A stretch of DNA of 64,000 nt from Anomaloglossus baeobatrachus (taxonomy: Eukaryota > Chordata > Amphibia > Anura > Aromobatidae). Of this stretch, positions 56,060 to 64,000 are shown in pieces. The position numbers were made by a program, and so were the translations under genes. The DNA lies in the NCBI RefSeq assembly GCF_048569485.1, contig NW_027442225.1, positions 1-64,000 on the forward strand, read 5' to 3'. Position 1 is the first letter of the stretch. Each line of letters opens with the position of its first letter. Under the pieces are notes generated by a model. That model was not told where the DNA came from and made no database searches. It was given only the letters and a program-made list of their open reading frames with translations.

Positions 56060-56940
56060 AAACAAAGCTTCTGCAAAAAAAAATAGTTTAATTGATTATT
56101 GGAAAGAACCTTCCCAAACCCAATATTGCCATTTCTGTGTGGGGCTCTACCATTACGCCCCAGCAGCAAGGCCGCTGTCTTGGGGTTATATTTGACACCG
56201 ATCTCTCCTTCACTCCCCACATTCGTTCGCTCGCTCATGTCACCTCCACCTCAAAAACATCTCTAGAGTTCGACCTTTTCTTACCGTTGACTCTACAAAA
56301 ACTTACTGTCGCTCTCATTCATTCTCACCTGGATTATTGTAATTCTTTACTAATTGGTCTCCCTGTTACTAAACTTTCCCCTCTCCAATCCATTCAGAAT
56401 GCTGCAGCCAGGATCATTTTCCTCTCCAACCGCTTCACTGATGCCTCTGTTCTGTGCCAGTCATTGCACTGGTTGCCTATTCGCTACAGAGTTCAACATA
56501 AACTTATCTCTCACCCACAAAGCTCTCCGCACCACCCTACATCACCTCCCTCATTTCTGTCTATCACCCCACACGTGCCCTCCGTTCTGCTAATGACCTA
56601 AGACTGACATCCTCAATTCCACTCCCTTCCTTCTTTGAGATTTCTCACGAGCTGCGCCTATGCTCTTGAACACACTACCAAGAACAATCCGATTAATTCC
56701 CAACATCCACACCTTTTTAAGCGGGCCCTAAAAACGCATTTCTTTAGACTAGCCTATCACCTCACCTCCCTCATCTAATCTAGTCCCTTTCTGCCCTTCA
56801 TAAAATTTACTTCTAATTCTTGTCCCCTGTATCTTCTGGTTCCTTCATCTTCATGTACTTTTTTTACACTCTCTGTAATTGTATAAATTCTGGCTGGTGA
56901 CCGATGTTCTCACACACTGACTCTGTGCTTTGGAAGAACG
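56060..56940 (+). mobile_element. CR1/L2-type LINE fragment, RT C-terminal end
   Basis: The plus-strand coding trace gives LGVIFDTDLSFTPHIRSLA, VALIHSHLDYCNSLLIGLPV, LSPLQSIQNAAARIIFLSNR and CQSLHWLPIRYRVQHKLI, the conserved C-terminal half of CR1/L2-group RT, followed by degraded sequence to a non-coding 3' end near 56940. It is 5'-truncated, with frame breaks after YRVQHKL. It matches the family of the LINE at 46750-47460, in opposite orientation. Confidence 0.82.
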
Positions 56941-57009
56941 AGTTGACAGACAGCTAAACTGTTTCCCATCGATGCATTGACTCGGACGCTGGGGGTCCTT
57001 TACAACTTT

Positions 57010-58898
57010 TATTTTTTTTTAAATCAGATACATTTTTATTGCATTTTAAAACTTTCATAAACATAAATTGTGAAGGTAGTCCTCACACATACCCCCTCCC
57101 CTCCCCCCCACCCTCTTCCGCTCGACAGTCTCACCCCTCCACTCTCTATATCCCTCTTTATTCACCTAATGACCTGCCCTCCTTATTTCTCAGCCACTGC
57201 GATCTTTCCTTTCCTACCTATAATCTAAATATCCTATCTTTCAGTAGATCAAATGAGCTAATCCTGGAAAGTCCAGCCACTTGCTCCAGATCTTCTCATA
57301 TTGAGTTCTTTTTCGCCTTTTTAATATAAACATTTTTCTCCATATGAATAATATAATTCACTTTTTCAACAAATTCCTTACGTGTCGGTGCTTTTTCAGA
57401 TAGCCAATACAAGGCAATGAGTTTCCTTGCTTCATACAACAATCGTGCCACTGCCAGTTTCTCTTGTTCATCCATCCCCACTTCATCCACATAGCCCAGC
57501 ACACACACCAGCGGGTTTCTGGGTAGGTCCACTTGCATGACTGATTGAATTAAATTTAACACTGTGATCCAAAACCCTTGTAAACACGGGCATTCCCACA
57601 ACATGTGCATGATCCCCGCTTCTTCCACAGTACATTTTGGGCACTTGGAATCTTTTCTCACTCCCGCTTTCTTCATCCACACAGGGGTTCTATATACTCT
57701 GTATATAACATATATTTGCGATAGCCGTTTCGCCTCTCTCAGAGATATTTTGATGACATATTGCAAAATAGACTCCCGTTTCTCCTCCCCAATTTCTTCC
57801 AAATCTTCCACCCACCTTGCATATTGCCTCCCAACAGACATGGACAGAAGTCCCCCGTAGACCATCGATATACATCCTGCCGTCCCTCTCTCCATCCCTA
57901 ATATATTAATTACACTATCTGATTGTATAACAATTGGTGTTATTCTGTTCTGCGATTCAAATGCATGACGTAGCTGCAGGTATTTATAAAACATACTATG
58001 TCCCAGTGGGAAGTCTTTTAGCAGTACTTCAAAAGTCTTAAATATGTTTCCATCCATCACATGGGAGAGGTACCATTGCCCGAATTCTTTAAGGGATAAA
58101 AATTCCGGAATGTTGGAGTTTTCCCACATGGGGAGTATATCTAGTGAACCTGGTTACCTGTCTCACCTGTTTGATCTTACCCGATACTTTATCTATCAAC
58201 TGTATAGTAGGATATTATGCAGAGTGTGGACGAAACTTTCCCGCCTCCAGACTTGCCAGCAGAGGACCTTTTCCGATCACATACTGTAATATTTTCCCTG
58301 CCGAGGTCTCCAAACCTGTCACACCCCACCCCACCATGTTTTGACTCTGGGCAGCTAAGTAAGAGCACCAAGGATTAGGTAGAGCCCAGTCCCCCTTCAT
58401 CTTTCGGTCTCTGTAAATATTCTAACCTCATCCGTGGGCGCTTTCTTCCCCAGATTAAGCCTCGGAAAATAGAATTTATTTTATAAAACCTATTTTGTGG
58501 TAGCCACACCGGGCCGTTATGGAGCACATAGAGCAGTTGGGGCATTAGTATCATTTTAGCCAAGTTGACTCTCCCCACCACCGTAAGGTACAGTTTGGAG
58601 CAGGCCAGAATCTTTTGTTTGAACTTAAGTAAAAGGGGGACGAGATTAAGACGTTCATACTCCATTAATTTCTTGGATATCATAATTCCCAGATATTTAA
58701 ACTCTGACACCACCTGAACCGGAGCAGAAGTCACCACCACATTGGAGGGCGTTTCATCTAGTGGCATCAAAACCGATTTGTCCCAATTTATCGTGAGCCC
58801 TGATATCCTTCCAAAGTTAGATATGACCCTCATTACCGCCTCCAAGGAACTCCCTACATCTTCCAGAAACCATAATAAATCGTCCGCATATAAGGCCA
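57010..58898 (-). mobile_element. Tx1/L1-type LINE, 3' part
   Basis: The minus-strand LINE has its 3' end near 57010 (A-rich on the minus strand) and its coding part at 57296-58898. The left-hand inverted repeat of the next element cuts it at 58898, within the RT domain just upstream of the YADD box, so the N-terminal RT and endonuclease are absent from this window. Confidence 0.85.
57296..58898 (-). pseudogene. Tx1/L1-type LINE ORF2, C-terminal half
   Basis: Reading from 58898: the RT active-site box LYADDLLWFLEDVGSSLEAV; the following SGLTINWDKSVLMPL; KYLGIMISKK; VVGRVNLAKMILMPQLLYVL (thumb region); then, after a break, WENSNIPEFLSLKEFGQWYL and RVYRTPVWMKK; and the C-terminal cysteine motif CPKC-x8-H-x4-C (CPKCTVEEAGIMHMLWEC) typical of L1/Tx1 ORF2. 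Three open pieces (58375-58898, about 58130-58374, 57296-58129) imply two frame breaks. The first residues of the longest upstream frame come from the neighbouring inverted repeat and are not LINE. Confidence 0.85.
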
Positions 58899-59000
58899 CT
58901 TTTCCTTTCGTCACGACAGCACCCACGAGAGGGATCCGCCCCCTTCAGGACAGGAAACCTACAGATAAAAAAGGGGCAGTCCCCCTCCCTCATCAGTTGG

Positions 59001-59559
59001 TTTCCTGTCCTGAATGGAGAGGAACCTACAGTACCTGGGTCCGGTTGAGTCCGTGCGGTCTCCGTGGGAACGGCGGAGCTCTAGGTCCAGAAGCACGGTC
59101 GGTGGAGCTCCCCTCGTGGACACCGTCCTCCGGTGCGTCTCGTCCTCTTCCCCTTGGTTCGGCTTTGCCTCCGGGGTAATGACGCCGGCACCTGCGCGCG
59201 CTTCGCTGTGGACGGCATGGGGGGCCCTGCCGTGTCCGCGCGCTCTCTCTGCTGCCGTGACCCGGAAGTGCACTGGAGCGCTTCCGGGGGAGTGGACCAG
59301 GCAGGTTCCTTGTGAAGGCCGTGGATCCCTCCTTCCTGAGCCAGACGCGGGGTAAGTTGCTGTCGGTACTCGGCGGCCGGCGCCTCTCCCTGTGGCGCGG
59401 ACTGCGCCTCCGATTACACGGCGGGTGCGATGTGTCCGGGCCGCGTCCCCGCTCTGTCTCCTCGGCGGTGTCCCGGCAGTACAGGGAGGATCGTTCCGGG
59501 CTTGGGGCTGGATTCTGCCATGCATGGCCGGGGTCCCTGGGGCCTTTGTGTTCACCTGG
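59001..59559 (+). other. GC-rich, CpG-rich leader inside the inverted-repeat element
   Basis: Non-repetitive, CpG-dense 560 bp with GACCCGGAAGTGCACTGG (ETS-like) and a possible splice donor GCGG|GGTAAGTT near 59350. It could be the promoter and leader of the element. No protein is recognised in any frame. Confidence 0.4.
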
Positions 59560-62500
59560 CCCCTGTGTCCTCTGTGGCCTCCGGGGCCGGTCCGGCCTCT
59601 GTGGACTCGCCTGCCTCCGGCCTCTGTGGGGCTCCTGTGGCCTCTGTGGACTCCTGACCCCTGTGGCCTCTGTGGACTCCTGGGCCTCTGTGGACTCCTG
59701 GCCCTCGGGGCCTCTGTGGACTCCTGACCCTTGTGGCCTCTGTGGACTCCTGGCCCTCGTGGCCTCAATGGACTCCTGGCCCTCAAGGCCTTAGTGGACT
59801 CCTGACCCTCGTGGCCTCCTGGCCCTCGTGGCCTCTGTGGCCTCCTGGCCCTCGTGGCCTCTGTGGCCTCCTGGCCCTCGTGGCCTCTCTGGGACTCCTG
59901 GCCCTCGTGGCCTCTCTGGGACTCCTGGCCCTCGTGACCTCTGTGGACTCCTGGCTGCTGTGGCCTCTGTGGGCTCCGGGCCCCTGTGGCCCCTGTAGGC
60001 TCCTGGCTCCTGTGGGCTCTATGGCCTCGTACCCCTGTGGGGTCCTGGCCTCTGTGGGTTCTTGGCCCCTGGACCTCTGTGTCCTCCTGGTCCCTGTGGC
60101 CTCCGGGCCCCTGTGCATTCTGTATGTCCTGACCCATGTGACCTGTGTGTTTTTTCAAGCCTCTGGTCCTCCTAGCCTCTGGGCCTCTGTGTCCTCTGGC
60201 CCTCCTGTCCTCTGGTCTCGGGTCCTCCTGGCCTCGGGCCTCTGGCCCTCCCGGCCTCTGAGCCTCCTGGCCTTTGCGCCTTCTGAGGTTGGGTCTCGGG
60301 CATCTGTGTCTCTCTGCCTCGTGCTTCCTGGCTTGTGCCTCTGTTCCTCTGTGCTGCCTGCCCTTGGTCCTTTGTGTCTCATGGCCTTGGCCCTCTGTGC
60401 TGCCTGCCCTTATTGCTTCCTGGCCTGGGGCCGCTGTACCTCCTAGCCTTGGGCCGCTGTGCCTTCTGGCCTCGGGCCGCTGTGCCTTCTGGCCTCGGAC
60501 CTCTGTGCCTTCTGGCCTCGGGCCTCTGTGACTTCTGGCCTCGGGCCTCTGCAACTTCGGGCCTCGGTGCCTTCTGGCCTCGGGCCTCTGTGCCTTCTGG
60601 CCTCGGGCCTCTGTGCCTTCTTAATCTCGGGTCTGTGTACCTCCTGGCCTCGGTGCCTCCTGCCTTCGGGCCTCTGTGTGTCCTGTCTCTGTGTCTTGGG
60701 CTTCCTGGCCACGCACCTCGGTTGCCTCCTGGCCTCATGCCTCCTGCCTCGATGCCTCTGGCCTCTCGGGTTCCTGGTCTCTGTGGCTGCCTGGCCTCTG
60801 TGTGTGGCTCCCTGGCCTCTGTGTGGCTCCCTGGCCTCTGTGTGGCTCCCTGGCCTCTGTGTCGCTTCCTGGCCTCTGTGTCGCTTCCTGGCCTCTGTGT
60901 CGCTTCCTGGCCTCTGTGTCGCTTCCTGGCCTCTGTGTCGCTTCCTGGCCTCTGTGGGCCTTCCTGGCCTCTGTGGGCCTTCCTGGCCTCTGTGTGGCTC
61001 CCTGGCCTCTGTGTGGCTCCCTGGCCTCTGTGTGGCTCCCTGGCCTCTGTGTCGCTTCCTGGCCTCTGTGTCGCTTCCTGGCCTCTGTGTCGCTTCCTGG
61101 CCTCTGTGTCGCTTCCTGGCCTCTGTGTCGCTTCCTGGCCTCTGTGTCGCTTCCTGGCCTCTGTGTCGCTTCCTGGCCTCTGTGGGCCTTCCTGGCCTCT
61201 GTGGGCCTTCCTGGCCTCTGTGTGGCTCCCTGGCCTCTGTGTCGCTTCCTGGCCTCTGTGTCGCTTCCTGGCCTCTGTGTCGCTTCCTGGCCTCTGTGTC
61301 GCTTCCTGGCCTCTGTGTGGCTTCCTGGCCTCTGTGTGGCTTCCTGGCCTCTGTGGGCCTTCCTGGCCTCTGTGGGCCTTCCGGGCCTCTGGGCCTCCTG
61401 GCCCCGTGCCTCTGTGCCTTCTGGCTCGGGCCTCTGTGTCTCTTGGCCTTTGTGCCTCTTGGCTTCCTGGTCTCTGTACCATCTTGGCCTCTGTGCCTTC
61501 TTGGCTTCTGGGCCTCCTGGCCCCGTGCCTCTGTGCCTGCTGCCTCCGGCCTCTGTACTTCTTGGTCCTTTGTGCCTCTTGGCCTCTGTGCCTCTTGGCC
61601 TCTGTGCCTCTTGGCCTCTGGGCCTTCTTGGCCTCTGGGCCTTCTTGGCCTCTGGGCCTTCTTGGCCTCTGTGCCGTCCTGGCCTCAGGGCCTTCCTGGT
61701 CTCTGTGCCTGCTGGCTTGGGCCTCCTGACTCTGTGCCTCCTGGCTCCGGCCTCTGTGCCTCTTGGCCTCTGTGCCTCTTGGCCTCGGTGCCTCTTGGCC
61801 TCTGTGCCTCTTGGCCTTTGTCGTTTTGGCCCTTGTGCCTCTGTGCCTCTTGGCCTCTGTGCCTCTTGGCCTTTTTCGTTTTGGCCCTTGTGCCTCTGTG
61901 CCTCTTGGCCCCTGTGCCTCTGGGCCTCTGTGCCATTGGGCTCTGTGCCTCTTGGCCTCTGTGCCTATTGGCCCTTGTCGTCTTGGCCTTTATGCCTCTG
62001 TGCCTCTTGGCCTCTGTGCCTCTTGGCCTCTGTGCCTCTTGGCCTCTGTGCCATTTGGCCTCTGTGCCTCTTGGCCTCTGTGCCTCTTGGCCTCTGTGCC
62101 TCTTGGCCTTTTTCGTTTTGGCCCTTGTGCCTCTGTGCCTCTTGGCCCCTGTGCCTCTGGGCCTCTGTGCCATTGGGCTCTGTGCCTCTTGGCCTCTGTG
62201 CCTATTGGCCCTTGTCGTCTTGGCCTTTATGCCTCTGTGCCTCTTGGCCTCTGTGCCTCTTGGCCTCTGTGCCTCTTGGTCTCTGTGCCTCTTGGCCCTT
62301 GTGCCGCGTTGCCTCTTGCCTCTTGGCCTCCGCTCCGTGCCTCTGTGCTTCTTGGCCTCTGTGCCTCTTCGCCTCTCTGCCTCTTGGTCTCTGGGCCTCT
62401 TGGCCTCTGGCCCTCTTGGGGTCTGGGCCTCCTGCCCTTTGGGCCTCTTGGCCTCCGGACCTCTGTGCCTCTGTGCCTCTTGGCCTCTGGGCCTCTTGGC

Positions 62501-63090
62501 CTCTGGCCCTCTTGGACTCTGGGTCTCCTGGCCCTTGGGCCTCTTGGCCTCCGGGCCTCTGTGCCTTTGTGCTTCTGTGCTTCTGTGCTTCTGTGCTTCT
62601 GTGCCTCTGTGCCTCTTGGCCTCTGGGCCTCTTGGCCTCTTGGTTTCGGGGCCTCTGTGCCTCTTGTCCTCTGTGCCTCTTGTCCTCTGTGCCTCTTGTC
62701 CTCTGTGCCTCTTGGTTTCTGTGCCTCTTGGTTTCTGGGCCTCTTGGTCTCTGAGCCTCTTGGTCTCTGAGCCTCTTGGGCTCTGTGCCTCTTGAGCTCT
62801 GTGCCTCTTGGCCGCTGTGCCTCTTGGGCTCTGTGCCTCTTGAGCTCTGTGCCTCTTGGCCGCTGTGCCTCTTGGCCGCTGTGCCTCTTGGTCTCTGTGC
62901 CTCTCGGTCTCTGGGCCTCTGTCCCTCTTGGGCTCGGGGCCTCCTGGGGTCTGGGACTCTTGGGCTCTGGGCCTCGGGGCCTCTGGGCCTCTTGGCGTCT
63001 GTCCCTCTATGCCTCTTGGCGTCTGTGCCTCTGTACCTCTGGGCATCTGTGCCTCGGGGCCTCCTGGTCGTGTGGGCCTGTGTTCTCGTC
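59560..63090. repeat. Degenerate GGCCTCTGTG minisatellite, 16-26-bp units
   Basis: Three zones: 26-bp units with CCTCTGTGGACTCCTGGCCC (59560-60150), 19-bp units CCTCTGTGTCGCTTCCTGG (about 60790-61390), and 16-bp units CCTCTGTGCCTCTTGG (about 61430-63080). Larger blocks are duplicated; for example about 61850-62010 recurs at 62095-62250. Long open frames on both strands (up to 778 codons) come from stop-free units and I reject them as genes. Confidence 0.93.
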
Positions 63091-63696
63091 CTGCGTCTCT
63101 AGGCCTTGCGCTTTTGTGCTTGTTTCTTGCGGCGTTCCTGCCTTGCGCCCTGCCGCCTTGCGCCTCCCGGGCCTTCCGCCTGGCCTGGCGCCTTGGGCTT
63201 CCTGCTTCGCCTCTGCATTTCTTCTCCTCCTCGTTCCTTCCGGTGCTGTCTCTTGGTCGACCTTGCTTCTGCGGGGCGTGTTCGCGCCTGTCCGGCCCTG
63301 TCCGTTGGTCCTTCCTGCTTTGGTCGCTCGGTCGGCCCCTTGGCGGGGGGTTTGGTCTTTGTTTTGTTGTTCTTTGTCTTTCAGGATTCCGGCTGTGGCC
63401 CTCGCGTGGCGTGACGTCCCTTGTCCTGATGGCTGTGGGATGCTGTTCCCCTATCGTCTGTGATGCAGCGGGTTCCCCTGGCCTCCTCGGTGTCGGATCC
63501 TTCTCCTGGGTGGTTGCCTCCTCCTTGGATGGATGTGGCCTGTGTCTCCTTCGATGGTATTGTACGGCTGTGTCCTGATCCTCTCCGTCCGCCTTTCCGG
63601 TCTTTGCCGGCTAGCCTTTGTTCTTCCGCTGTCTTCCGTTGGAGGCTTGGCCCTTCGTGTGGTTTTTCCCTCCCTCTGAGTGTAATCTCTCTAAGT
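63091..63696 (+). other. GC-rich right segment of the inverted-repeat element
   Basis: Non-repetitive 600 bp. A pyrimidine tract plus AG (TTGTTCTTTGTCTTTCAG, ending near 63383) looks like a splice acceptor. The following frame reads GSPGLLGVGSFSWVVASSLD or, in another frame, SDPSPGWLPPPWMDVACV, neither of which I recognise. Confidence 0.35.
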
Positions 63697-63736
63697 CTCT
63701 CGTGGGTGCTGTCGTGACGAAAGGAAAAGAGTACAT

Positions 63737-64000
63737 TACTTACCGGTAATGGGATTTTCCTGAGTCCACGACAGCACCCTTTACACCCCTGCCCTTTCTT
63801 GTTTGTTTGTCACCATTTGGTGTCCTGGGGTCTGGCTTTTTTGTATATTCATTCATTGGCGGTTCCTCTCCCGGTTCTCTGCAACCAACTGATGAGGGAG
63901 GGGGACTGCCCCTTTATCTGTAGGTTTCCTGTCCTGAAGGGGGCGGATCCCTCTCGTGGGTGCTGTCGTGGACTCAGGAAAATCCCATTACCGGTAAGTA
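63737..64000. mobile_element. Small element with perfect 43-bp inverted ends, at the window edge
   Basis: The left end starts TACTTACCGGTAATGGGATT (63737-63779) and is matched exactly in reverse complement by 63958-64000. It is 264 bp, non-coding, and the inverted match may continue past the window. It contains 63885-63970, the inverted copy of the left end of the 4.8 kb element, so both belong to one repeat family. Confidence 0.75.

Larger units (their letters stand above)
58899..63729. mobile_element. 4.8 kb element with 33-bp terminal inverted repeats
   Basis: A perfect 33-bp inverted repeat begins CTTTTCCTTTCGTCACGACA at 58899-58931 and ends at 63697-63729. It interrupts the Tx1/L1 LINE at 58898. 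The interior is a GC-rich leader, 3.5 kb of degenerate minisatellite and a GC-rich right segment. I recognise no transposase, RT or recombinase. The left 89 bp inside the repeat (58912-59000) recur inverted at 63885-63970 in the adjacent small element. The family is undetermined; a cut-and-paste DNA element, or a retroelement group with inverted ends, are both open. Confidence 0.65.

Noticed and set aside
58959-60554. 531-codon minus-strand frame
   Set aside because: Spans the element leader and minisatellite; low-complexity Arg/Gly/Glu-rich translation opposite a CpG-rich leader.
60335-63046. Overlapping 464-778-codon plus-strand and 367-453-codon minus-strand frames
   Set aside because: They translate the GGCCTCTGTG minisatellite into hydrophobic or charged repeats on opposite strands; no domain and no splice or start context.

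Overview
The window reads as anuran (frog or toad) nuclear DNA. The only host gene I can support is the 5' part of an amphibian-type KRAB zinc-finger gene: a FAX-like N-terminal module ending twice in LTGE, then a KRAB A box reading [18 protein letters not shown]. The repeats fit an amphibian too: Tc1, hAT and Penelope/Neptune elements, CR1/L2- and Tx1/L1-type LINEs, and a tRNA-derived SINE. The species assignment is an inference.

Roughly nine tenths of the window is repetitive. From left to right: a 20.8 kb array of a 58-bp satellite with higher-order duplications (1-20856); a short unique stretch; a tandem GC-box array, an ETS site and a palindromic CRE (21005-21365); a probable non-coding first exon with a splice donor at 21561; a 42-bp minisatellite; a SINE; a nearly perfect 21-bp minisatellite (about 128 copies); and an 11 kb, 35-37-bp minisatellite with inverted islands (25276-36377).

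At 36378-47460 a CR1/L2-type LINE sits inside the end of that minisatellite. It is split by a 10-kb hAT transposon with a perfect 8-bp target duplication. The hAT carries a palindromic double Tc1 element, two MITEs and a second Tc1, and the second Tc1 is itself split by a Penelope-like element. That last element keeps an open RT plus GIY-YIG frame and has a candidate minimal hammerhead ribozyme downstream. The nesting runs five levels deep: minisatellite, LINE, hAT, Tc1, Penelope.

From 47504 the host intron resumes, carrying a CCGGAT-rich inverted-terminal element, a 15-bp minisatellite and a hairpin. Five coding exons of the KRAB gene follow (50410-51645). If the exon at 21366-21560 belongs to this gene, intron 1 is about 28.8 kb and almost wholly repeats. 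No C2H2 finger exon is visible before the window ends, so the gene is incomplete here.

The right end is again mobile DNA: an L1/Tx1 ORF1 fragment cut by a third Tc1, a second CR1/L2-type fragment, a Tx1/L1-type RT fragment, and a 4.8 kb terminal-inverted-repeat element filled with a degenerate 16-26-bp minisatellite. A related small inverted-repeat element runs into the window edge. Most long open frames in the window arise because repeat units lack stop codons, and I do not call them genes.
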